From assembly GCA_018260565.1 (NCBI GenBank), contig JAGLAZ010000010.1, forward strand, positions 1 through 43,337: 43,337 nucleotides of DNA, given 5' to 3'. Shown piece by piece: positions 24,164-33,255 of this stretch (within the stretch, counting starts at the first letter, position 1; each line of letters opens with the position of its first letter). This DNA comes from Flavobacteriaceae bacterium. GTDB lineage: Bacteria; Bacteroidota; Bacteroidia; Flavobacteriales; Weeksellaceae. The translations under genes and the position numbers were made by a program. The notes beneath the pieces were generated by a model. It was not told the DNA's origin. It saw only the letters and a list, made by a program, of their open reading frames with translations, and made no database searches.

Positions 24164-25278
24164 TATACTGATTCAAAATACGTATCCGCATCATCCGGAT
24201 TATACGCTTCATTGATCCAGAAAATGGTATAAAGGTCTTCTTCTCCTATATTTTTTATGTTATGCGTATACCAGATAGGCATATCCACATAGGCGGGTTC
24301 CTGCCCATCTAAATAAAAATTAAAAACTTCTGCAGTGTTCACTTTTCTCATTTGTATTAGCGCCTTGCCACGGATAACTGCAAAGCGTTCTATTTTCCGA
24401 GTATGAAAGTGATTACCCCTTGTGATTCCAGGTACCGTAGTAGAAAATGAGCATTGCCCACCTATTCCTAAACGAATAATTTCCACGAACGCACCTCTGT
24501 CATCAGTATGTTGTTTAAAATTTACAGGAAAATGAGATTCTAAATCAATATAACTTCTAAATGTATTAAATAACTGATAGTCAAATTCAGTACGGAGTGC
24601 GGGAATTTCTCCTTTTTCTAAATATAATTTTTTGTATAGATTTAATTGTGCTAAAATTTCTGATACTTTGAAATAACCAGAAGGATGTATCAGAACTTCC
24701 GCTTCGTTATTTCTAATGCGAATATTTTGAAGGATTTTTTGTACCAATTCTCCCACATAAATGAGGCCTACCTCGCCATCTTGTTGAATTTCAGGCTCTT
24801 GGTTATGGGTGAGTTTATGACAAAATGTAGCAATGAAAGAGTTATAATTTGGCTTTCCAAAAGGCCCAAATACATTAGGAATAATTAATCCTGTAAATGT
24901 ACCGCCTTTCCTTTCTGCCCAATATTTAAATAAAACTCTACCTTCTTTTTTTGATTTTCCATACAGGTTATCTTTTTCCTCCTGTGAAGAAGAAGAAAAT
25001 ACAATATGTGCCTTAGAATCTGTATGCTCTAAAGCCATTATAAGTCTATTGGCTAAAGTAATATTGGTCTCATAAATAAATCCCTCACTTTCATGGCGGT
25101 TCATGGCAGCTAGATGCACGATAACCTCACATTGGCGCACAAAAGTTTCTAAAGCCTCCTGATCCTCGAAAAACTCTTTTCTAAATTCAATTCGTTCAAA
25201 TTCATCAGGAAAAAGCCCTAATGTATTATATAAATGCGATCCTACAAATCCATTCTGTCCGGTAATACCTATCTTCAT
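24163..25278 (-). CDS. fnlB: FnlB/WbjC/CapF bifunctional UDP-L-FucNAc pathway enzyme
   Basis: This 371-residue protein matches CapF-type enzymes: an N-terminal NAD(P)-binding short-chain dehydrogenase (GITGQNGFVGSHLYN at 3-17, YGKSKKEGR later) fused to a C-terminal cupin (about 250-371). The cupin has TRGNHFHTRKIERFAVIRG with metal-binding histidines and IWYTHNIKN. It epimerises and then reduces the FnlA product towards UDP-L-FucNAc's immediate precursor. It lies 9 bases after fnlA and overlaps the next gene by one base. Confidence 0.93.
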   Translation of the reverse strand: MKIGITGQNGFVGSHLYNTLGLFPDEFERIEFRKEFFEDQEALETFVRQCEVIVHLAAMNRHESEGFIYETNITLANRLIMALEHTDSKAHIVFSSSSQEEKDNLYGKSKKEGRVLFKYWAERKGGTFTGLIIPNVFGPFGKPNYNSFIATFCHKLTHNQEPEIQQDGEVGLIYVGELVQKILQNIRIRNNEAEVLIHPSGYFKVSEILAQLNLYKKLYLEKGEIPALRTEFDYQLFNTFRSYIDLESHFPVNFKQHTDDRGAFVEIIRLGIGGQCSFSTTVPGITRGNHFHTRKIERFAVIRGKALIQMRKVNTAEVFNFYLDGQEPAYVDMPIWYTHNIKNIGEEDLYTIFWINEAYNPDDADTYFESV

Positions 25279-25287
25279 AAACTTTTA

Positions 25288-26331
25288 TTATTCTGGATAC
25301 TGTAATACCTCTTCGCCTAATACATCTTTGCGTATAATCGGAAGTTTTAGCAAAAGTTTTTTCATGCCTTCCACGCCTTGCTGCACTGTATTATGGGAAT
25401 GATAATCCTCTATTAAAGATATATCCTTATCTCCTTCATGAAAATATTGAGCATAGTTTAAGTCACGATTATCTGCTGGAATTCTATAAAAATTGCCCAT
25501 ATCTTCAGCTTTTTCCATTTCTTCCCTTGTACATAAAGTTTCATACAATTTTTCGCCGTGGCGTGTGCCTATTATTTGTATTTCATTATCTGCATGATAC
25601 AGTTCTTTAAGTGCTTGTGCAAGATCTGAAATAGTACCAGCAGGTGCTTTATTTACAAACAAATCTCCAGAATTACCATTTTCAAATGCAAATAATACCA
25701 AATCCACGGCTTCTTCTAAGGACATAAGGAAGCGTGTCATGTTAGGATCTGTAATGGTAAGTGCTTGTTTGTTTTTAATCTGATTGATAAATAAAGGAAT
25801 TACTGATCCCCGGGAAGCCATCACATTACCATATCGAGTGAGACATACCACGGTTTCTCCTGCATCACGAGATGCAGCAACTGCTACTTTTTCCATTAAT
25901 GCTTTGGAAATTCCCATAGCATTGATGGGATAGGCTGCCTTATCTGTGCTAAGACAGATTACTTTTTTAACATGGTTTTTTATCGCAGCATCTATCACAT
26001 TTTGGGTGCCCTCTACATTTGTTTTTACAGCTTGCATGGGGAAAAATTCACATGAAGGAACTTGTTTTAAGGCTGCGGCATGAAATACATAATCCACTCC
26101 CCGACAAGCACGCTCCACACTGTGGATATCTCTTACATCGCCTATATAAAATTTTAATTTGTCATTTTTAAACTGATTTCGCATATCATCTTGCTTTTTC
26201 TCATCTCGAGAAAAAATGCGAATTTCCTTGAAATGATCTGTATGCAAAAATTTTCGCAGAACCGCAGTCCCAAAGGAACCGGTACCCCCTGTTATTAAAA
26301 GGGTTTTATCTGTAATATTCATTTTTTCCAT
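25288..26331 (-). CDS. fnlA: FnlA/WbjB/CapE UDP-GlcNAc 4,6-dehydratase/5-epimerase
   Basis: This 347-residue short-chain dehydrogenase belongs to the inverting UDP-GlcNAc 4,6-dehydratase group. It has GGTGSFGTAVLRKFL, FSRDEKKQDDMRNQF, HAAALKQVPSCEFFP and the catalytic STDKAAYPINAMGISK. The AYPINAMG form is typical of FnlA/CapE, which makes the L-arabino 4-keto-6-deoxy intermediate of UDP-L-FucNAc. An alternative start exists three codons later (26322). It is one base after asnB and precedes fnlB, giving the order fnlA-fnlB-(polymerase/ligase)-fnlC. Confidence 0.94.
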   Translation of the reverse strand: MEKMNITDKTLLITGGTGSFGTAVLRKFLHTDHFKEIRIFSRDEKKQDDMRNQFKNDKLKFYIGDVRDIHSVERACRGVDYVFHAAALKQVPSCEFFPMQAVKTNVEGTQNVIDAAIKNHVKKVICLSTDKAAYPINAMGISKALMEKVAVAASRDAGETVVCLTRYGNVMASRGSVIPLFINQIKNKQALTITDPNMTRFLMSLEEAVDLVLFAFENGNSGDLFVNKAPAGTISDLAQALKELYHADNEIQIIGTRHGEKLYETLCTREEMEKAEDMGNFYRIPADNRDLNYAQYFHEGDKDISLIEDYHSHNTVQQGVEGMKKLLLKLPIIRKDVLGEEVLQYPE

Positions 26332-26332
26332 G

Positions 26333-28135
26333 TTATGCTATATGCATGTTATATGTAGATTCCCACACTGCCAAATTATACAGTCTCCATTTTAATTCGG
26401 TATCCTTAATTTCTTTGAAGGGTTTTTTAAAGAGCTTTTTAATAATATTACTGTTATTAATAGTATCCATAATATCCTCGGAGTGTGGCCACCACAACTT
26501 GTATGGAGCTTCAAAACCTATCTTTTTTTTATTCCAAATAATTTCTTCTGGCACCTTTCCTTTTAATGCCAGTCTCAAAATATACTTAGACCATCCCTCT
26601 TTAATTTTATAATTACTGTTGATGGATAGACATATTTCTACAAATTCATGATCTAAAAACGGAACCCGAGATTCAATACTATGATACATTGAATTAATAT
26701 CCACATATTTTAATAATTGTGGGATTTGAGACCAAAAAATCTCATTTTTTTGAAGCTCAAAAATATTTCTATAGGATGAAGAAAGTTTTTTAATATGTGA
26801 GTAATCTATAAGCTTTTTATATTTTCTTTTTAAATAAGAACCTCTAAATTTTAGATACAATTTCCTAAAAAAGAAACTTGAGAAATAAATTACATGTAAT
26901 ATCCCAATATGGGTAGCTGTACCGTAATGGGAGCGGAACTTTAAAAGAAATGCTACAGTCTGCAAAAATGGATGAGTCATAGCAAACGCTGCCGCATACC
27001 GGGGATACCCCAGAAGCAACTCGTCTGCACCTTGTCCATCTAAAGCAACGATCTTATTATGCTGCTTCATACTTTTCATTAAAAAATATTGCATAAACAC
27101 AGATATTCCTAAAAATGGTTCTTCATGGGCTTTAATAACTTCCAATAACACTTCCTCAAATTCAGCCTTATCTGGGTAACTTTTTATATGTGGAACACCT
27201 AGAAAGCGTGAAACTTTTTCAGCATTTGGAATTTCATCTATTACTGGTTCAAGTGAACCGATAGTAAATAAGGATAATTCTTCCCCTTTATTTTTAAGTT
27301 TTTCTGAAGAGAGCGCCGCGATATAGGCAGAGTCTAAACCACCACTTAATGCTGCACCTATATCTACGCTTGAACGAGTCCGATATTCAATAGATTGATT
27401 AAATTTTTCTTCAAAGAGCTTTATAGAATCCTCTAATGACAATTCCGAAATTTCCTTATTTAATTTAATATCATAATATTTTTCTATCGATATTGTAAAT
27501 GAATCAAGGTGTATTATTAAATTATGTGCAGGCAATATTTTTTTTACCCCATGAAAAAATGTTTCATCATTATAATCCGTGAAATTAGTTTCTAAAAACT
27601 GTAAAACAGCCTGCAAATTAGCCTTCTGGATATTTTCTGCCTCTAAAATAGATTTGATCTCTGATGCAAAAATGAATCGTTCTCCATTGAAGAAGTAATA
27701 AAATGGTTTTATTCCTAAGCGATCTCTGGAACAGAATATTCTGTTTTTAGGCTTATCATGTATGGCAAAGGCCCACATTCCATTAAATTTATGCACGCAC
27801 TCCTCCCCCCAAAAATGATATGATGCTAAAAGAACTTCGGTATCTGTATTAGTAGTAAATTGATAACCATGGCTCAAAAGTTCTTTTTTAAGTTCCAAAT
27901 AATTAAAAATTGTACCATTAAAAACCAGAACTAAGTCCTCTTTAAAATAAAAAGGCTGTTTACCATGAATGGGATCCCCAATGATAGAGAGTAATCTATG
28001 GCCGAATGCAATAGTATTGGAAAAATAACATCCTTCGGCATCAGGACCTCTATGCTGAATTTTTTTCAACATAGAGGATATTATTTGCGCATCTACGGAG
28101 TGTTTCTTTTCTATCACTCCTACTATCCCACACAT
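26333..28135 (-). CDS. asnB: AsnB-type glutamine-dependent amidotransferase
   Basis: This 600-residue protein has an N-terminal class-II glutamine amidotransferase domain, with nucleophile Cys2 in MCGIVGVIEK and the RGPDAEG, HRLLSI and FNGTIFNY segments. An ATP-pyrophosphatase synthase domain with ALSGGLDSAYIAALS follows. It is annotated by homology as asparagine synthase. In surface glycan clusters such enzymes can amidate hexuronic acids. Being inside the operon between the WbuZ-like and fnlA genes, it more likely modifies a sugar, for example the carboxylate of ManNAc3NAcA, than supplies asparagine. The role is inference. Confidence 0.9.
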   Translation of the reverse strand: MCGIVGVIEKKHSVDAQIISSMLKKIQHRGPDAEGCYFSNTIAFGHRLLSIIGDPIHGKQPFYFKEDLVLVFNGTIFNYLELKKELLSHGYQFTTNTDTEVLLASYHFWGEECVHKFNGMWAFAIHDKPKNRIFCSRDRLGIKPFYYFFNGERFIFASEIKSILEAENIQKANLQAVLQFLETNFTDYNDETFFHGVKKILPAHNLIIHLDSFTISIEKYYDIKLNKEISELSLEDSIKLFEEKFNQSIEYRTRSSVDIGAALSGGLDSAYIAALSSEKLKNKGEELSLFTIGSLEPVIDEIPNAEKVSRFLGVPHIKSYPDKAEFEEVLLEVIKAHEEPFLGISVFMQYFLMKSMKQHNKIVALDGQGADELLLGYPRYAAAFAMTHPFLQTVAFLLKFRSHYGTATHIGILHVIYFSSFFFRKLYLKFRGSYLKRKYKKLIDYSHIKKLSSSYRNIFELQKNEIFWSQIPQLLKYVDINSMYHSIESRVPFLDHEFVEICLSINSNYKIKEGWSKYILRLALKGKVPEEIIWNKKKIGFEAPYKLWWPHSEDIMDTINNSNIIKKLFKKPFKEIKDTELKWRLYNLAVWESTYNMHIA

Positions 28136-28139
28136 AGTT

Positions 28140-28925
28140 TTATTTTGTTTGGTCTATATCACAGGATGCTAATAGCTCATCTTTTTCAGAAAAATTTGGA
28201 TAATTTATTAATACTGCCTTTAATTTCCCTTTATACACAAATGTACTTCCTGCTGCCGCACCTATGATACCAAATTTCTGAATTAATTTTTTAATATCAT
28301 CCAAGGAACCTGCACCTCCTAAGGCAGTAAGGGGAAGTGTAGTAGCTGCACGAGCTTTTTCCATTAAAACAAGATCGTAACCTTTCATTTCTCCATCTGC
28401 ATCTATATTATTTACAACAATTTCACCAGCACCTAATTCCTGAAGCTTTTTAATAAGATCAAAAGGATTCTTGCCTGTAGATTTTTTTCCATTGTGTGTT
28501 AATACTTCATAACCACCAAACAACTTTTTCTTTACGTCTATTACTATTACCACACTTTGGCTTCCCACTTTATCTGCTAATTCTGTAATCAAGGAAGGAT
28601 TCACTAATGCACCCGAACTTAAGGCAATTTTTTCAACACCCAGAGAAAAAATTCTCTGCGCCTGTTCAACATTAGTAATGCCTCCACCATAGCATAGGGG
28701 CATCCTACATTCTTCTGCCCAATGTTGAATCATTTTAAAATCTGGACCTCTACCTTCTATAGTAGCATCTATATCTACAATCATGAGTTCATCTGCCTCT
28801 TTTTCATTAAAGATGCGAACTGCATTCATAGGATCTCCTAAGTAACGGGCGTCCTTAAATTTTTGTGTTTTTACTAATCCTTTATCTCTCACGAGCAGGC
28901 AGGGTATAATTCTAGGCCTCAGCAT
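28140..28925 (-). CDS. wbuZ: WbuZ/HisF-like cyclase-type subunit of the acetamidino pathway
   Basis: This 261-residue TIM barrel is homologous to HisF, but the histidine-biosynthesis catalytic Asp at position 11 is leucine here (PCLLVRDKGLVKT). The second catalytic-region aspartate is kept in NNIDADGEMKGYD. This fits WbuZ/HisF2 proteins of O-antigen clusters. They pair with a HisH-like glutaminase and an amidotransferase to turn an N-acetyl group into an acetamidino group. HisF-like barrels pass ammonia from the glutaminase. It overlaps the hisH-like gene by 7 bases, and the WbuX-type gene is next. Confidence 0.9.
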   Translation of the reverse strand: MLRPRIIPCLLVRDKGLVKTQKFKDARYLGDPMNAVRIFNEKEADELMIVDIDATIEGRGPDFKMIQHWAEECRMPLCYGGGITNVEQAQRIFSLGVEKIALSSGALVNPSLITELADKVGSQSVVIVIDVKKKLFGGYEVLTHNGKKSTGKNPFDLIKKLQELGAGEIVVNNIDADGEMKGYDLVLMEKARAATTLPLTALGGAGSLDDIKKLIQKFGIIGAAAGSTFVYKGKLKAVLINYPNFSEKDELLASCDIDQTK

Positions 28926-29536
28926 AATTCAGCAAAATTTTTTAACAACTGAATGCCATAATGATGGCTTTTCTCAGGATGAAACTGCACACCATACACC
29001 TTATCACTATTGGAAGCACAGGTAAATTCTTTACCATAATTTGCTACAGCTATGCTGTTTTCAGGACTTTCACATTCAAAATAATAGCTGTGCAAAAAAT
29101 AAAAACGAGCATCATTTTCTAAATTGTAGAATAATTTTGATGCTTTAGAGGATGAAACATCATTCCATCCCATGTGGGGAAGTGGCATTTTTGCTGAACG
29201 CTGTGCATCATCAAATTTTCTCACATTTGCATTAATCCAACCAAGTCCAGGAAGTGAACCTTCCTCGCTGTTATTTGCCATCATCTGCATCCCTACGCAT
29301 ACTCCCAACACTGGAACTGCATCTTGTAACACCAGAGAATTTACAGTATCCTTCATCCCAGAATCGTAAAATCTTTGCATTGCATAATCGAAATGTCCTA
29401 CTCCAGGAAGGATGAGTTTATCCGCACCCTCTAGTTCCTCCGTGTTTTTGGCGGTTCGAGCGGGAATTTTTAGTTGTTTATAAATATTCAGAAATGCGTT
29501 AATATTTCCTACTCCGTAATCTATGATTGCTATCAT
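28919..29536 (-). CDS. wbuY: WbuY/HisH-like glutamine amidotransferase subunit
   Basis: This 205-residue class-I glutaminase of the HisH family supplies ammonia to its HisF-like partner. The triad is present: Cys80 in LGVCVGMQMM, with His and Glu in VQFHPEKSH. The frame is open 8 codons further upstream, but the ATG at 29536 gives the family start MIAIIDYGVGN and leaves one base after the wbuX stop. In this setting it is a dedicated sugar-modifying copy rather than the histidine enzyme, since no other his genes are present. Confidence 0.92.
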   Translation of the reverse strand: MIAIIDYGVGNINAFLNIYKQLKIPARTAKNTEELEGADKLILPGVGHFDYAMQRFYDSGMKDTVNSLVLQDAVPVLGVCVGMQMMANNSEEGSLPGLGWINANVRKFDDAQRSAKMPLPHMGWNDVSSSKASKLFYNLENDARFYFLHSYYFECESPENSIAVANYGKEFTCASNSDKVYGVQFHPEKSHHYGIQLLKNFAELC

Positions 29537-29537
29537 T

Positions 29538-30686
29538 TTACTTAAAAGCTCTTTTCTCAAGTCCTAAAACTTGCATCACTTTGGTACCTAATTGAATTAA
29601 ATGATGGTTATTTTTATAATCTTTAAAAGTTTTATTTGGTCCATTAAAATATCCCAATAGTTCTTCTGTGGTAAAATCTAATTTTTTAGCTACGTATTCA
29701 AACTCGTTCATTAAAACATCTTCCGGAAGTTCCGGTGAGGATACTCGTAATAGAGCATCTTCTCTGCTCATTTGGCCTGTAAGAATTAATGATGAAAGAT
29801 GATTTTTCCTTTTATCAAATCCAAATTTTCTTGGTAACCAAAAAGCTTCATACCATCTTGTAAAACGCGATTCGTGATGTTTATGTTTATAACGCTTCCA
29901 TCCGTATAAATTTTCAAGTGTGTCTTCTGCCTCCTTTTTAATAAACCGGGTATGATCCAACGGTTTTACTACACGAACACCGTTAATTAAGCGGTATTGG
30001 ATTTTATATTTAAATATATCACATCTTGGAAAAGTCTTTAATGGTCTTTCCCCAAATTTTTGATGGATATCATTCACATATTTCATATCCGTTTGGTAAT
30101 AGGCTCCCCAAGCTAATGGCTCTCGCACGCATTCAGTAGAATAATTTCCACCTGTAAGAATATATTTAATTTTGTTCTTAGCACAATAATTATATAGCGA
30201 AGAAAAGAAAACTAAATCCTGTGGTGTATCTATATCAGGAACTTGAGATTTAATAAAAGCTCTTTGAAGATCCTTCATTTCTTCCCAATTAATAACATCC
30301 GTATATAAATCCAGGCCTAGTTTATCCACAAGTCCCATGATATTACTTGTAGAGACATCAGAGTTCCATCCGGCATCTACATGATATAGCAAAGGCCGCA
30401 TTCCCCATTTGGTAACGGCCAGGTGCACGAGATATGAACTATCTAAGCCTCCTGAAATTCCGATAATACAATCGTAATCTTTGTTTTTCCCTTCTTGCTT
30501 AATCTTTTCCAGAGTAGGAAGAATATTTACTTCATCAGCTTCGGAATTTGTCCAGTTCGGCAGTATTGTATTATAATAATTATTACAATAGTCGCAAACC
30601 CCTTTTTCATCAAAAATTATAGATTCATCAGTAGAATCCATAATACAATTGGTACAAACTTGAACTTTTTTATTCTTGTTTTCCAT
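29538..30686 (-). CDS. wbuX: WbuX/WbpG-type N-acetyl sugar amidotransferase
   Basis: This 382-residue ATP-pyrophosphatase-fold amidotransferase begins with a four-cysteine zinc-type cluster (Cys11, 14, 31 and 34: VCTNC and VCDYC). Its ATP loop is GISGGLDSSYL (about 82-92). With WbuY and WbuZ it is expected to convert a sugar N-acetyl group to acetamidino. E. coli O145 WbuXYZ is linked to L-FucNAm, and P. aeruginosa WbpG/HisH2/HisF2 to an acetamidino ManNAc3NAcA. This cluster contains predicted routes to both sugars, so the target is open. A purine-rich GGAAGGAAG lies upstream of its ATG. Confidence 0.92.
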   Translation of the reverse strand: MENKNKKVQVCTNCIMDSTDESIIFDEKGVCDYCNNYYNTILPNWTNSEADEVNILPTLEKIKQEGKNKDYDCIIGISGGLDSSYLVHLAVTKWGMRPLLYHVDAGWNSDVSTSNIMGLVDKLGLDLYTDVINWEEMKDLQRAFIKSQVPDIDTPQDLVFFSSLYNYCAKNKIKYILTGGNYSTECVREPLAWGAYYQTDMKYVNDIHQKFGERPLKTFPRCDIFKYKIQYRLINGVRVVKPLDHTRFIKKEAEDTLENLYGWKRYKHKHHESRFTRWYEAFWLPRKFGFDKRKNHLSSLILTGQMSREDALLRVSSPELPEDVLMNEFEYVAKKLDFTTEELLGYFNGPNKTFKDYKNNHHLIQLGTKVMQVLGLEKRAFK

Positions 30687-30707
30687 ATTTTTAGCTTCCT
30701 TCCTTTT

Positions 30708-32165
30708 CTATTTTTTGGTATTTATCAATCGATTTTTTCTAATGATATTGGTATTGGGTATGGCCAATTTAAAATCTACAATATTTTGGCTCTTATTTTC
30801 TCTCGAAATTTTATTTTTTTCAAATATATTATTTTTAATTTTGTTATTCCACTTAGGATTGTCCTTGTAGAGGTTTCCTGTAAATAATAATACTTGTTTA
30901 TCTGTATTGAAAGTGTTACCTGTTATTTTAAAATTATTTCCAGTGTTGATGTTTTTATAAATTTCATCTCGCAATTGTTCTTTAATATAGGGTAAAGACG
31001 TATTTTCAAAGTATCCTTTTATACTGACCTCACCGATATTAGTAAAGCTATTTCCCGAAACTACTACATCATTCATATTGATAAAATACATTCCGGATTT
31101 TCTAACATTACTTATTTTATTATTAGTAAAGGAAGAATTAAAGCTATAATCGCTAACAATCCCATACATATATGAGACATCAATATTATTATTATTTACA
31201 GTACAAAAAGGGCTTAGGCTTACAGATATGGCCCCGGCTCCTAAAGTTTCACTTTTATCGGAATTTAATAAAACATTATAAACCTTATTATTCTCGATTA
31301 TTGCATGTACCGAGGTCATAAGATAAATACCCATACCTTTTACCGTTTTGTTATCCCCTATCTCTCCTATATTAGAGATATCATTATTCCTAATAATATT
31401 TCTTTTCATGGTATTACCTACAATTTGATATTCATAGGTAACTATTCCATAAGCTTTGGTATTTTTTACAGTATTGAATTCAAAGATATTATCGTTACCA
31501 TGTCCTATAAATCCTATCCCAATTTTTAAGATTTGACCGCCATCTATTTCATTATTGGATATTATATTATTATCATGTGAATAATAATTCCCCGCATATC
31601 CTAATAGAATTGCTGCCTCATCACCAGTTTTTGAAAAATTAAAAGAAGGTTTACTAATTTTATTCCCCTTAATCATGGAATTTCTACATCCTACATTACT
31701 TCTGCTGGGCATTAAAAGTATAGCATGACCACTAATGTTAGTAAAACGACAATTAATAATATGAGTATTTTGCGCACCGCTTATTAACACACCAAATCCT
31801 TGATAAAAATTTGTGGAACTTTTCCCATTACCATTGATAGTTGCATTATGTATGGAACAATTGTCCCTATTAATTATAAATCCTGATTCTAGGTTATTTT
31901 TAAAGTTTAGTACTGCTCCATCTTCGCAAATTATGTGTGTATTTGGGTTTTTTACTTCGATACTGGAATCAAAAGTGTAGATACCTTTGGAAACAATAAT
32001 TTTTAGTGGTTTGTTATTTGTTTGAGACAGTACTTTATTAAAAGTCTTAATATCAGCGATATTTTTTTGAGGTTTCACATACACTGTAATAGTATCATGT
32101 GCAGAAACATTGGCTATAGAAATAAGACCAATTAATATAAAAATATACCTAAGCTTTGTGTACAT
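30708..32165 (-). CDS. secreted right-handed parallel beta-helix protein
   Basis: This 485-residue protein has a signal peptide (MYTKLRYIFILIGLISIANVSA) and then many short Asn/Ile/Gly-rich coils such as IINCRFTNISGHAILL, NNIISNNEIDGGQILKI, and IIENNKVYNVLL. This is the pattern of NosD/pectate-lyase-like beta-helices. Many such proteins bind or cleave acidic polysaccharides. Inside this operon it may trim, lyse or organise the glycan in the periplasm or at the surface, in the manner of alginate-cluster beta-helix proteins. No catalytic set could be assigned. It overlaps the upstream glycosyltransferase gene by 17 bases. Confidence 0.8.
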   Translation of the reverse strand: MYTKLRYIFILIGLISIANVSAHDTITVYVKPQKNIADIKTFNKVLSQTNNKPLKIIVSKGIYTFDSSIEVKNPNTHIICEDGAVLNFKNNLESGFIINRDNCSIHNATINGNGKSSTNFYQGFGVLISGAQNTHIINCRFTNISGHAILLMPSRSNVGCRNSMIKGNKISKPSFNFSKTGDEAAILLGYAGNYYSHDNNIISNNEIDGGQILKIGIGFIGHGNDNIFEFNTVKNTKAYGIVTYEYQIVGNTMKRNIIRNNDISNIGEIGDNKTVKGMGIYLMTSVHAIIENNKVYNVLLNSDKSETLGAGAISVSLSPFCTVNNNNIDVSYMYGIVSDYSFNSSFTNNKISNVRKSGMYFINMNDVVVSGNSFTNIGEVSIKGYFENTSLPYIKEQLRDEIYKNINTGNNFKITGNTFNTDKQVLLFTGNLYKDNPKWNNKIKNNIFEKNKISRENKSQNIVDFKLAIPNTNIIRKNRLINTKK

Positions 32166-33255
32166 GATCTTTGAAAATGTGGATTATGTTATTTTGAAAA
32201 ATCGATGTTCTAAACTTTTGCTTAGACATTACATTATTGTTTAAAGCGATATTTTTTAAAACTTTTTTATTTATTATAAGTTTTATTAATGCATTACTTA
32301 AAGAATCTACGGATTTCTTTTCAACTTGGTAACCATTTATTTCATCCTGAAAAACATATGGAATACCACTATGGTCTGAGGTAACTACCACACAGCCAGT
32401 TGCGTAAGCTTCTAAAATACTAATAGGCTGTCCTTCAAATGGGTAATATGTAGGAAGGCAGAATATATGGCTTTTACTATAAAGATTCTTTTTTTGTTCG
32501 CCATCTACGAACTTTCCTAAATAGGTAATTTGGGGTTCAAAAAGTATCATCTGTAAAAAATCTTGCTCATCCGAAGATGATTCGAATCCGCCTACGAAAC
32601 TTAATTCTAAAAGAGATTTTATTTCTGTTGGAAGTGATATAAAGGCTTTTGCTAATTCTTTATAGCCTTTACCAGGAATAAGATTACTTAAATATAAAAT
32701 GCGCAAAGGCTCTGTATTGCTAAATTTTTCTTCAATTTCTTCTTGACTGAGAAAAAGGAAATCCTCTGCAAAATTTGGAACAATATGGATATTATTTCGA
32801 GGAATAACTTTTTCAAACATATCATAATTAACAGGGCCTTCAACAAAAATACCGCCTATTTTTCTTAAAAAATATACATTAATTTTTTTTAAGATTCCAT
32901 TAGAGCTTAAAATTTGTTTCATACCAGCCCCACCTAGCATGTGGATGAAAACTCTGGATTTATTTTTACCTAAAATAGTATAGATTAGTAAATCTCTAAT
33001 ATTTCCAGCCATAGATTCTGCTATGGAAAGGTATATAATATCGTATCCTTTTCTATGTTTTATAACATTAAACAGCACTTTTGCAATTTCTAAAAATCGG
33101 CCAAAGCTTGCATTATTATTTTTTAAACTTTCCTTACTTAAATTAATGCTTTTAACAGAATTTCCATCATGCAATAGACCATCTAAAAGTACTTTACCAG
33201 CTTTACTCTGGCCATTAATTGGAGGAGGAATAGGGGCTATAAATAATACTTTCAT
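32149..33255 (-). CDS. glycosyltransferase family 4
   Basis: This GT-B transferase of about 368 residues starts with MKVLFIAPIPPPINGQSKAG. Its donor domain has LRILYLSNLIPGKGYKEL and FCLPTYYPFEGQPISILEAY with the conserved Glu. The frame extends 9 codons upstream, but the ATG at 33255 is typical and forms an ATGA overlap with the epimerase gene. It acts in the cytoplasm on the lipid-linked oligosaccharide; donor and linkage are unknown. Confidence 0.88.
   Translation of the reverse strand: MKVLFIAPIPPPINGQSKAGKVLLDGLLHDGNSVKSINLSKESLKNNNASFGRFLEIAKVLFNVIKHRKGYDIIYLSIAESMAGNIRDLLIYTILGKNKSRVFIHMLGGAGMKQILSSNGILKKINVYFLRKIGGIFVEGPVNYDMFEKVIPRNNIHIVPNFAEDFLFLSQEEIEEKFSNTEPLRILYLSNLIPGKGYKELAKAFISLPTEIKSLLELSFVGGFESSSDEQDFLQMILFEPQITYLGKFVDGEQKKNLYSKSHIFCLPTYYPFEGQPISILEAYATGCVVVTSDHSGIPYVFQDEINGYQVEKKSVDSLSNALIKLIINKKVLKNIALNNNVMSKQKFRTSIFQNNIIHIFKDHVHKA

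Noticed and set aside
28140-29536. Histidine biosynthesis genes hisH and hisF
   Set aside because: No other his genes are present, the HisF-like protein lacks Asp11, and a WbuX-type partner is adjacent. They are assigned to sugar modification instead.
30495-30887. 130-codon plus-strand frame rich in Phe and Ile, resembling a membrane protein
   Set aside because: It spans the antisense of wbuX and of the beta-helix gene. The hydrophobic look comes from T-rich antisense of Lys/Asn codons.
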